Assembly (NCBI GenBank): GCA_037176705.1
Contig: CM073889.1
Location: 52,755,596 to 52,819,595 of the forward strand
DNA length: 64,000 nucleotides
Source: Molossus alvarezi
Lineage: Eukaryota > Chordata > Mammalia > Chiroptera > Molossidae
Direction of reading: 5' to 3'
The notes beneath the pieces are model-generated. The model saw only the letters and a program-made list of their open reading frames with translations. It was not told the origin of the DNA and searched no databases. This document shows positions 1 through 9,676 of the stretch, in pieces (the first letter of the stretch is position 1; each line of letters begins with the position of its first letter). Both the position numbers and the translations under genes were made by a program.

Positions 1-22
1 GAAGCCTAGAGAGTGAGGCTTC
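1..22. repeat. Unit-start inverted repeat (hairpin potential), one per unit
   Basis: A perfect 7-base inverted repeat, GAAGCCT and AGGCTTC, flanks an 8-base loop (AGAGAGTG). The same 22 bases open all 34 unit copies, with no change that I found. It could form a small cruciform or an RNA stem-loop if transcribed. It may have no function, since one 7-base stem in a 1.9-kb unit is not improbable. Confidence 0.8.
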
Positions 23-218
23 TCCAACCATAAGCTGTTTTGGTTAAGTACCTAAGAAATGTCTGTTTGTTAAGGTGTAATCACACGAAAACCTAGCAGT
101 GCACGTTTCTTTCTCTTGTTCCCTACACACAATTACAAGACTTGCTGGTGCAGTCTCAGATATCCTGAATTATGGGCAAAACTCTGTGAGAGCCAGGGGC
201 AACATTCATTGGTGGCAT

Positions 219-226
219 GTTTAAAC
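219..226. other. First of two GTTTAAAC palindromes per unit
   Basis: An 8-base palindrome (PmeI site). A second copy lies at 696-703 in U1, 477 bases away. Both recur throughout the array at about the same offsets. They are useful physical landmarks; nothing else is implied. Confidence 0.8.
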
Positions 227-872
227 TTGGGAAATTGAGTACCTTTGCAAGGAAAGTGTGTAGATACATGTTCTAGTAGGAAACTGATGGAATGATTGAA
301 TATTTCCATTTTGGGTCAGGAAATGCACAGATCTTGGCAAGAGTCATGTGAAACACTTGAATATAGACACTCTCCTCGTGGTGTGGAGAGATCCAGTCTT
401 CTCCTGGAAAGAACAACTAGGACAGGGCACACTGATGTGTAGAATCAAAAGTTATCCCCTTTTGTGTTCTGTGCTGGTAATGGTTTCCAAGATTGCACAG
501 TTTTCTACAACATTTCTCAAGGCGATACTTGGAATAAGTATGGTTTCTTCTGTAGCAGTTTGTTTCGCCTAATTCTTAGTCAGAACAGTGAACCAACCTA
601 GGGTCTAGAATGAAATAATGGAAAGATTGATAACTACTGGTGTTACACATGTGCCATTCTTGAAAAAAGCACCTGAACACATCTAAAGTGATGTAGTTTA
701 AACATTTGATGTGTACATCCAAGGAGAAATACATGAATGTGAAGACACTGACAATACCATGGGTGTTTCACATTGCATTTCTCTGTGAGTTAGAACAAGA
801 GGAGGGTTCTGGAGAAAAGGCACTTGTACAGTTGTCCTGGGTATCAATTTCAATTAGCTACCCACAAATTAT

Positions 873-889
873 GCCCGGTTTGCGCGGCA
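873..889. other. CpG-dense core of the unit
   Basis: Inside AT-rich, CpG-poor DNA, the stretch GCCCGGTTTGCGCGGCA holds three CpGs in 17 bases. It varies between units: ATG or ACG just before it, CCCGGT or CCCGGG, TCCGG in U27/U29/U31, and GCGTGG in U24, U25 and U33. Most of these changes are those expected from deamination of methylated CpG. A methylation-sensitive protein site is conceivable but unproven. Confidence 0.6.
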
Positions 890-1524
890 TAGTTTGCATT
901 GGAGAGTTATCCACTGTTGCACGTAAATGCAGCTGACTGCCTTCTTTCCTATACGACAAGAAAGACAATTTGTACGAGAAGAAGAGGTAACTTTTCAACA
1001 TACTACTTTTCTTCCTTGGATATGAGTTGTTTGCCTGGAAGAGTCTACAAAGCATCTCGATACCAAATACAGGCTGCGCTGCAGAAATGAAACATTTTGG
1101 TTAGAGCAGTGTTCAGGTCGTGGAAATCTATACCCTATTCAGTTCTACACACATTCTCTCCATGCGTTACCAAATGAATCAGAGTCATGCCATGGATCCA
1201 CGATACATTTCACTGTTTGTGCCGATTTCCACATTAACATAAGGTGTAGATACCTGTTTTCTGCAGAGAATTGAATGTAAACCCTTGTCCTGAGTGTGAA
1301 ATGCTGGAATTATCCCGTGGAAATGAATGATAACTCCCGAACTTATGCTTAAAATACCCTGTGACAGATTCAACCTATTTCTTGATATCTGACAGAATCA
1401 TCTCCATTATAACAAGGATTCCAAAGAGTTTCAGGCCTTTGAATAATGGTCCTGGATTCACATGTTTCAAGAGTATTTCCCAGAAGAACCTATGAAAATA
1501 CAGTGGATAATCAAAGGTGTGCAT

Positions 1525-1758
1525 CACTGGTGTTCTTTCTCTGCAGAATTATATAATTACATTCAGTTCAAGAGCAGCATGGAAACCTCAATATGGTGTA
1601 GTGGCAATTGGACTGTTCAGTGGCTCTCTGTCCTAAAAACAGTGTTCCCATTGACTAACTTCTTCACATACTGTCTAAATATGGTGAAGAAGATTCTTGG
1701 GCTATACCCACTTCACAAAACATGGAACCAACACTGGTGTTCTGTTCTGCAGATTATG
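1525..1758 (+). repeat. Short internal duplication inside the unit
   Basis: CACTGGTGTTCTTTCTCTGCAG at 1525-1546 is echoed by CACTGGTGTTCTGTTCTGCAG at 1732-1752, 207 bases away, and both continue into ATT-rich DNA. In the copies with C at unit 1530 the first element is CACTGCTG. The pair suggests that the unit contains old, degenerate sub-repeats. Confidence 0.55.
1547..1558. other. Perfect 12-bp AT palindrome, one per unit
   Basis: AATTATATAATT equals its own reverse complement. It follows directly on a CTGCAG and appears unaltered in every complete unit. Such sites can be TATA-like or serve homodimeric DNA-binding proteins, but no function can be assigned here. Confidence 0.6.
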
Positions 1759-1791
1759 TGTTAGAACAGTTGAGGAAAGTATTGATTCAAG
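1547..1791 (+). other. Exon-like segment bounded by splice-site-like words
   Basis: The left edge is a pyrimidine-rich tract ending in an AG (TGTTCTTTCTCTGCAG, to 1546); the right edge is CAAG followed by GTAATG at 1792, a fair 5' splice-site match. Further candidates in the unit are TGTTTTCTGCAG (to 1266) and TGTTCTGCAG (to 1752) as acceptors, and AGAG/GTAACT at 986-987 as a donor. A transcript crossing several units could in principle be spliced unit to unit. There is no evidence that it is transcribed, and such words arise often by chance. Confidence 0.2.
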
Positions 1792-1926
1792 GTAATGTGG
1801 CAAGCTAACGTTTGCCTATGCCCTTAGACATACTTCTCACCAGAGATCGTTTCTAGGAGCGTTTATACACACCAAACCGATTCCAAACGAACTGTGTTAG
1901 AACTCTGCAGTTCAGTTGAGGAAACT
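1758..1926 (+). repeat. Second internal duplication near the unit end
   Basis: GTGTTAGAACAGTTGAGGAAA at 1758-1778 resembles the segment at 1894-1925, where GTGTTAGAAC and AGTTGAGGAAACT are separated by an extra CTCTGCAGTTC-like insert. In U19, U22, U27, U29 and U31 the insert is 3 bases shorter (GAACTGTGTTCAGTTG). The second element is thus a length-variable relative of the first, 136 bases away. Confidence 0.5.
1875..1892 (-). promoter_or_regulatory. CENP-B-box-like motif, one per unit
   Basis: On the minus strand this reads GTTCGTTTGGAATCGGTT. The mammalian CENP-B box is a 17-base site with essential bases NTTCGNNNNANNCGGGN. Here TTCG, the central A and CGG match (8 of 9 essential bases), and the variable part TTGGA also matches, but one extra T lies in the spacer and the last G of CGGG is T. 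The motif starts 60 bases before the unit end (57 in the copies with the 3-base terminal loss) and looks unchanged in all 33 complete units. CENP-B binding is uncertain because of the extra base. It could be a degenerate former box or coincidence. Confidence 0.45.
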
Positions 1927-1935
1927 CACTTCCAT

Positions 1936-3870
1936 GAAGCCTAGAGAGTGAGGCTTCTCCAACCATAAGCTGTTTTGGTTAAGTACCTAAGAAATGTCTG
2001 TTTGTTAAGGTGTAATCACACGAAAACCTAGCAGTGCACGTTTCTTTCTCTTGTTCCCTACACACAATTACAAGACTTGCTGGTGCAGTCTCAGATATCC
2101 TGAATTATGGGCAAAACTCTGTGAGAGCCAGGGGCAACATTCATTGGTGGCATGTTTAAACTTGAGAAATTGAGTACCTTTGCAAGGAAAGTGTGTAGAT
2201 ACATGTTCTAGTAGGAAACTGATGGAATGATTGAATATTTCCATTTTGGGTCAGGAAATGCACAGATCTTGGCAAGAGTCATGTGAAACACTTGAATATA
2301 GACACTCTCCTCGTGGTGTGGAGAGATCCAGTCTTCTCCTGGAAAGAACAACTAGGACAGGGCACACTGATGTGTAGAATCAAAAGTTATCCCCTTTTGT
2401 GTTCTGTGCTGGTAATGGTTTCCAAGATTGCACAGTTTTCTACAACATTTCTCAAGGCGATACTTGGAATAAGTATGGTTTCTTCTGTAGCAGTTTGTTT
2501 CGCCTAATTCTTAGTCAGAACAGTGAACCAACCTAGGGTCTAGAATGAAATAATGGAAAGATTGATAACTACTGGTGTTACACATGTGCCATTCTTGAAA
2601 AAAGCACCTGAACACATCTAAAGTGATGTAGTTTAAACATTTGATGTGTACATCCAAGGAGAAATACATGAATGTGAAGACACTGACAATACCATGGGTG
2701 TTTCACATTGCATTTCTCTGTGAGTTAGAACAAGAGGAGGGTTCTGGAGAAAAGGCACTTGTACAGTTGTCCTGGGTATCAATTTCAATTAGCTACCCAC
2801 AAATTATGCCCGGTTTGCGCGGCATAGTTTGCATTGGAGAGTTATCCACTGTTGCACGTAAATGCAGCTGACTGCCTTCTTTCCTATACGACAAGAAAGA
2901 CAATTTGTACGAGAAGAAGAGGTAACTTTCCAACATACTACTTTTCTTCCTTGGATATGAGTTGTTTGCCTGGAAGAGTCTACAAAGCATCTCGATACCA
3001 AATACAGGCTGCGCTGCAGAAATGAAACATTTTGGTTAGAGCAGTGTTCAGGTCGTGGAAATCTATACCCTATTCAGTTCTACACACATTCTCTCCATGC
3101 GTTACCAAATGAATCAGAGTCATGCCATGGATCCACGATACATTTCACTGTTTGTGCCGATTTCCACATTAACATAAGGTGTAGATACCTGTTTTCTGCA
3201 GAGAATTGAATGTAAACCCTTGTCCTCAGTGTGAAATGCTGGAATTATCCCGTGGACATGAATGATAACTCCCGAACTTATGCTTAAAATACCCTGTGAC
3301 AGATTCAACCTATTTCTTGATATCTGACAGAATCATCTCCATTATAACAAGGATTCCAAAGAGTTTCAGGCCTTTGAATAATGGTCCTGGATTCACATGT
3401 TTCAAGAGTATTTCCCAGAAGAACCTATGAAAATACAGTGGATAATCAAAGGTGTGCATCACTGCTGTTCTTTCTCTGCAGAATTATATAATTACATTCA
3501 GTTCAAGAGCAGCATGGAAACCTCAATATGGTGTAGTGGCAATTGGACTGTTCAGTGGCTCTCTGTCCTAAAAACAGTGTTCCCATTGACTAACTTCTTC
3601 ACATACTGTCTAAATATGGTGAAGAAGATTCTTGGGCTATACCCACTTCACAAAACATGGAACCAACACTGGTGTTCTGTTCTGCAGATTATGTGTTAGA
3701 ACAGTTGAGGAAAGTATTGATTCAAGGTAATGTGGCAACCTAACGTTTGCCTATGCCCTTAGACATACTTCTCACCAGAGATCGTTTCTAGGAGCGTTTA
3801 TACACACCAAACCGATTCCAAACGAACTGTGTTAGAACTCTGCAGTTCAGTTGAGGAAACTCACTTCCAT
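1936..3870 (+). repeat. Unit 2, subtype A, 1935 bp
   Basis: It differs from U1 at about six bases. A at 2165 (ACTTGAGAAAT) is private. It keeps the CpG at 2857-2858 that U1 also keeps. It has GGACATG (C at unit 1322) and CACTGC (C at unit 1530), which link its 3' part to U3. Confidence 0.97.
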
Positions 3871-5806
3871 GAAGCCTAGAGAGTGAGGCTTCTCCAACCA
3901 TAAGCTGTTTTGGTTAAGTACCTAAGAAATGTCTGTTTGTTAAGGTGTAATCACACGAAAACCTAGCAGTGCACGTTTCTTTCTCTTGTTCCCTACACAC
4001 AATTACAAGACTTGCTGGTGCAGTCTCAGATATCCTGAATTATGGGCAAAACTCTGTGAGAGCCAGGGGCAACATTCATTGGTGGCATGTTTAAACTTGG
4101 GAAATTGAGTACCTTTGCAAGGAAAGTGTGTAGATACATGTTCTAGTAGGAAACTGATGGAATGATTGAATATTTCCATTTTGGGTCAGGAAATGCACAG
4201 ATCTTGGCAAGAGTCATGTGAAACACTTGAATATAGACACTCTCCTCGTGGTGTGGAGAGATCCAGTCTTCTCCTGGAAAGAACAACTAGGACAGGGCAC
4301 ACTGATGTGTAGAATCAAAAGTTATCCCCTTTTGTGTTCTGTGCTGGTAATGGTTTCCAAGATTGCATAGTTTTCAACAACATTTCTCAAGGCGATACTT
4401 GGAATAAGTATGGTTTCTTCTGTAGCAGTTTGTTTCGCCTAATTCTTAGTCAGAACAGTGAACCAACCTAGGGTCTAGAAAGAAATAATGGAAAGATTGA
4501 TAACTACTGGTGTTACACATGTGCCATTCTTGAAACAAAGCCACTGAACACATCTAAAGTGATGTAGTTTAAACATTTGATGTGTACATCCAAGGAGAAA
4601 TACATGAATGTGAAGACACTGACAATACCATGGGTGTTTCACATTGCATTTCTCTGTGAGTTAGAACAAGAGGAGGGTTCTGGAGAAAAGGCACTTGTAC
4701 AGTTGACCTGGGTATCAATTTCAATTGGCTACCCACAAATTATGCCCGGTTTGCGCGGCATAGTTTGCATTGGAGTGTTATCCAGTGTTGCATGTAAATG
4801 CAGCTGACTGCCTTCTTTCCTATACGACAAGAAAGACAATTTGTACGAGAAGAAGAGGTAACTTTCCAACATACTACTTTTCTTCCTTGGATATGAGTTG
4901 TTTGCCTGGAAGAGTCTACAAAGCATCTCGATACCAAATACAGGCTGCGCTGCAGAAATGAAACATTTTGGTTAGAGCAGTGTTCAGGTCGTGGAAATCT
5001 ATACCCTATTCAGTTCTACACACATTCTCTCCATGCGTTACCAAATGAATCAGAGTCATGCCATGGATCCACGATACATTTCACTGTTTGTGCCGATTTC
5101 CACATTAACATAAGGTGTAGATACCTGTTTTCTGCAGAGAATTGAATGTAAACCCTTGTCCTCAGTGTGAAATGCTGGAATTATCCCGTGGACATGAATG
5201 ATAACTCCCGAACTTATGCTTAAAATACCCTGTGACAGATTCAACCTATTTCTTGATATCTGACAGAATCATCTCCATTATAACAAGGATTCCAAAGAGT
5301 TTCAGGCCTTTGAATAATGGTCCTGGATTCACATGTTTCAAGAGTATTTCCCAGAAGAACCTATGAAAATACAGTGGATAATCAAAGGTGTGCATCACTG
5401 CTGTTCTTTCTCTGCAGAATTATATAATTACATTCAGTTCAAGAGCAGCATGGAAACCTCAATATGGTGTAGTGGCAATTGGACTGTTCAGTGGCTCTCT
5501 GTCCTAAAAACAGTGTTCCCATTGACTAACTTCTTCACATACTGTCTAAATATGGTGAAGAAGATTCTTGGGCTATACCCACTTCACAAAACATGGAACC
5601 AACACTGGTGTTCTGTTCTGCAGATTATGTGTTAGAACAGTTGAGGAAAGTATTGATTCAAGGTAATGTGGCAACCTAACGTTTGCCTATGCCCTTAGAC
5701 ATACTTCTCACCAGAGATCGTTTCTAGGAGCGTTTATACACACCAAACCGATTCCAAACGAACTGTGTTAGAACTCTGCAGTTCAGTTGAGGAAACTCAC
5801 TTCCAT
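3871..5806 (+). repeat. Unit 3, subtype B, 1936 bp
   Basis: First B unit: GCATAGTTTTCAAC near 4367, ACAAAGCCACTG near 4540, GACCTGG and TTGGCTAC near 4705-4732. Private changes are A at 4481 (TCTAGAAAGAAAT) and T at 4776 (GGAGTGTTA). Its 3' part carries GGACATG and CACTGC, as in U2. Confidence 0.97.
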
Positions 5807-7741
5807 GAAGCCTAGAGAGTGAGGCTTCTCCAACCATAAGCTGTTTTGGTTAAGTACCTAAGAAATGTCTGTTTGTTAAGGTGTAATCACACGAAAACCT
5901 AGCAGTGCACGTTTCTTTCTCTTGTTCCCTACACACAATTACAAGACTTGCTGGTGCAGTCTCAGATATCCTGAATTATGGGCAAAACTCTGTGAGAGCC
6001 AGGGGCAACATTCATTGTTGGCATGTTTAAACTTGGGAAATTGAGTACCTTTGCAAGGAAAGTGTGTAGATACATGTTCTATTAGGAAACTGATGGAATG
6101 ATTGAATATTTCCATTTTGGGTCAGGAAATGCACAGATCTTGGCAAGAGTCATGTGAAACACTTGAATATAGACACTCTCCTCGTGGTGTGGAGAGATCC
6201 AGTCTTCTCCTGGAAAGAACAACTAGGACAGGGCACACTGATGTGTAGAATCAAAAGTTATCCCCTTTTGTGTTCTGTGCTGGTAATGGTTTCCAAGATT
6301 GCAGAGTTTTCTACAACATTTCTCAAGGCGATACTTGGAATAAGTATGGTTTCTTCTGTAGCAGTTTGTTTCGCCTAATTCTTAGTCAGAACAGTGAACC
6401 AACCTAGGGACTAGAATGAAATAATGGAAAGATTGATAACTACTGGTGTTACACATGTGCCATTCTTGAAAAAAGCAACTGAACACATCTAAAGTGATGT
6501 AGTTTAAACATTTGATGTGTACATCCAAGGAGAAATACATGAATGTGAAGACACTGACAATACCATGGGTGTTTCACATTGCATTTCTCTGTGAGTTAGA
6601 ACAAGAGGAGGGTTCTGGAGAAAAGGCACTTGTACAGTTGTCCTGGGTATCAATTTCAATTAGCTACCCACAAATTATACCCGGTTTGCGCGGCATAGTT
6701 TGCATTGGAGAGTTATCCAGTGTTGCATGTAAATGCAGCTGACTGCCTTCTTTCCTATACGACAAGAAAGACAATTTGTATGAGAAGAAGAGGTAACTTT
6801 TCAACATACTACTTTTCTTCCTTGGATATGAGTTGTTTGCCTGGAAGAGTCTACAAAGCATCTCGATACCAAATACAGGCTGCGCTGCAGAAATGAAACA
6901 TTTTGGTTAGAGCAGTGTTCAGGTCGTGGAAATCTATACCCTATTCAGTTCTACACACATTCTCTCCATGCGTTACCAAATGAATCAGAGTCATGCCATG
7001 GATCCACGATACATTTCACTGTTTGTGCCGATTTCCACATTAACATAAGGTGTAGATACCTGTTTTCTGCAGAGAATTGAATGTAAACCCTTGTCCTCAG
7101 TGTGAAATGCTGGAATTATCCCGTGGAAATGAATGATAACTCCCGAACTTATGCTTAAAATACCCTGTGACAGATTCAACCTATTTCTTGATATCTGACA
7201 GAATCATCTCCATTATAACAAGGATTCCAAAGAGTTTCAGGCCTTTGAATAATGGTCCTGGATTCACATGTTTCAAGAGTATTTCCCAGAAGAACCTATG
7301 AAAATACAGTGGATAATCAAAGGTGTGCATCACTGCTGTTCTTTCTCTGCAGAATTATATAATTACATTCAGTTCAAGAGCAGCATGGAAACCTCAATAT
7401 GGTGTAGTGGCAATTGGACTGTTCAGTGGCTCTCTGTCCTAAAAACAGTGTTCCCATTGACTAACTTCTTCACATACTGTCTAAATATGGTGAAGAAGAT
7501 TCTTGGGCTATACCCACTTCACAAAACATGGAACCAACACTGGTGTTCTGTTCTGCAGATTATGTGTTAGAACAGTTGAGGAAAGTATTGATTCAAGGTA
7601 ATGTGGCAACCTAACGTTTGCCTATGCCCTTAGACATACTTCTCACCAGAGATCGATTCTAGGAGCGTTTATACACACCAAACCGATTCCAAACGAACTG
7701 TGTTAGAACTCTGCAGTTCAGTTGAGGAAACTCACTTCCAT
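5807..7741 (+). repeat. Unit 4, subtype A (G498 variant), 1935 bp
   Basis: It has GCAGAG at unit 498, found otherwise only in U5, U17 and U18. Private bases include T at 6018 (CATTGTTGG), T at 6082 (CTATTAGG) and A at 7656 (ATCGATTCT). ATTATACCC near 6679 is shared only with U6. The unit 975-976 CpG has decayed to TG (TGTATGAG). Confidence 0.97.
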
Positions 7742-9676
7742 GAAGCCTAGAGAGTGAGGCTTCTCCAACCATAAGCTGTTTTGGTTAAGTACCTAAGAAA
7801 TGTCTGTTTGTTAAGGTGTAATCACACGAAAACCTAGCAGTGCACGTTTCTTTCTCTTGTTCCCTACACACAATTACAAGACTTGCTGGTGCAGTCTCAG
7901 ATATCCTGAATTATGGGCAAAACTCTGTGAGAGCCAGGGGCAACATTCATTGGTGGCATGTTTAAACTTGGGAAATTGAGTACCTTTGCAAGGAAAGTGT
8001 GTAGATACATGTTCTAGTAGGAAACTGATGGAATGATTGAATATTTCCATTTTGGGTCAGGAAATGCACAGATCTTGGCAAGAGTCATGTGAAACACTTG
8101 AATATAGACACTCTCCTCGTGGTGTGGAGAGATCCAGTCTTCTCCTGGAAAGAACAACTAGGACAGGGCACACTGATGTGTAGAATCAAAAGTTATCCCC
8201 TTTTGTGTTCTGTGCTGGTAATGGTTTCCAAGATTGCAGAGTTTTCTACAACATTTCTCAAGGCGATACTTGGAATAAGTATGGTTTCTTCTGTAGCAGT
8301 TTGTTTCGCCTAATTCTTAGTCAGAACAGTGAACCAACCTAGGGTCTAGAATGAAATAATGGAAAGATTGATAACTACTGGTGTTACACATGTGCCATTC
8401 TTGAAAAAAGCACCTGAACACATCTAAAGTGATGTAGTTTAAACATTTGATGTGTACATCCAAGGAGAAATACATGAATGTGAAGACACTGACAATACCA
8501 TGGGTGTTTCACATTGCATTTCTCTGTGAGTTAGAACAAGAGGAGGGTTCTGGAGAAAAGGCACTTGTACAGTTGTCCTGGGTATCAATTTCAATTAGCT
8601 ACCCACAAATTATGCCCGGTTTGCGCGGCATAGTTTGCATTGGAGAGTTATCCAGTGTTGCATGTAAATGCAGCTGACTGCCTTCTTTCCTATACGACAA
8701 GAAAGACAATTTGTATGAGAAGAAGAGGTAACTTTTCAACATACTACTTTTCTTCCTTGGATATGAGTTGTTTGCCTGGAAGAGTCTACAAAGCATCTCG
8801 ATACCAAATACAGGCTGCGCTGCAGAAATGAAACATTTTGGTTAGAGCAGTGTTCAGGTCGTGGAAATCTATACCCTATTCAGTTCTACACACATTCTCT
8901 CCATGCGTTACCAAATGAATCAGAGTCATGCCATGGATCCACGATACATTTCACTGTTTGTGCCGATTTCCACATTAACATAAGGTGTAGATACCTGTTT
9001 TCTGCAGAGAATTGAATGTAAACCCTTGTCCTCAGTGTGAAATGCTGGAATTATCCCGTGGAAATGAATGATAACTCCCGAACTTATGCTTAAAATACCC
9101 TGTGACAGATTCAACCTATTTCTTGATATCTGACAGAATCATCTCCATTATAACAAGGATTCCAAAGAGTTTCAGGCCTTTGAATAATGGTCCTGGATTC
9201 ACATGTTTCAAGAGTATCTCCCAGAAGAACCTATGAAAATACAGTGGATAATCAAAGGTGTGCATCACTGGTGTTCTTTCTCTGCAGAATTATATAATTA
9301 CATTCAGTTCAAGAGCAGCATGGAAACCTCAATATGGTGTAGTGGCAATTGGACTGTTCAGTGGCTCTCTGTCCTAAAAACAGTGTTCCCATTGACTAAC
9401 TTCTTCACATACTGTCTAAATATGGTGAAGAAGATTCTTGGGCTATACCCACTTCACAAAACATGGAACCAACACTGGTGTTCTGTTCTGCAGATTATGT
9501 GTTAGAACAGTTGAGGAAAGTATAGATTCAAGGTAATTTGGCAACCTAACGTTTGCCTATGCCCTTAGACATACTTCTCACCAGAGATCGTTTCTAGGAG
9601 CGTTTATACACACCAAACCGATTCCAAACGAACTGTGTTAGAACTCTGCAGTTCAGTTGAGGAAACTCACTTCCAT
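7742..9676 (+). repeat. Unit 5, subtype A (G498 variant), 1935 bp
   Basis: It carries GCAGAG, AAAGCACC, GAGTATCTCCC near 9213 and the linked TATAGATTC/GGTAATTTGG ending near 9524-9540. This exact combination returns only in U18, 25,161 bp downstream, marking the two as relatives closer than either is to its neighbours. Confidence 0.97.

Larger units (their letters stand above)
1462..1764 (+). other. 100-codon open frame kept in all units, probably non-coding
   Basis: An ATG-to-TAG frame of 100 codons (product begins MFQEYFPEEP) is open in all 33 complete units. I recognise no domain, and the product is unusually rich in Trp, Cys and Phe. Seven sites in it vary between units, and all seven change the residue: F/L and P/A near codons 6-7, M/I near 11, two W-to-C sites, K/E, and I/F at the end. 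I saw no silent change. That is the pattern of neutral drift, not of a protein under selection. Other short frames are broken in many units: a 74-codon frame at 348-572 is stopped by TAG in all B and C units. Openness here most likely reflects how similar the copies are. Confidence 0.3.
1..1935 (+). repeat. Unit 1, subtype A, 1935 bp (reference unit)
   Basis: Reference for the unit coordinates used in this annotation. It keeps a CpG at 922-923 (GCACGTAAAT), shared only with U2. The G at 1292 (CCTGAGTG, elsewhere CCTCAGTG) is private to this copy. It has G at 1530 (CACTGG) and CAAGCTAACG near 1804, an ending otherwise seen in the C/D domain. Confidence 0.97.

Noticed and set aside
348..572. 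74-codon frame as a gene
   Set aside because: It is closed by a TAG in all B and C units through a C-to-T change at unit position 498, and altered by the indel pair in U28, U30 and U32. No recognised domain.
706..936. 76-codon frame as a gene
   Set aside because: Open in all units only because the units are so similar; it overlaps other equally open frames on both strands, has no recognisable motif and varies at replacement positions.
706..936. KRAB zinc-finger-like repeats
   Set aside because: No Cys2-His2 spacing and no conserved linker in any frame; no 84-base periodicity.
858..1373. Minus-strand frames of 62-65 codons as genes
   Set aside because: Chance frames in AT-rich repeat DNA. 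The second 65-codon frame exists only in units with TTTCCAAC and disappears with one base change.
1..1935. Unit derived from a LINE, LTR retrovirus or DNA transposon
   Set aside because: No reverse transcriptase, integrase or transposase remnants in any frame, no LTR pair, no poly-A tail and no target-site duplications were visible. A distant origin cannot be excluded without a database search.
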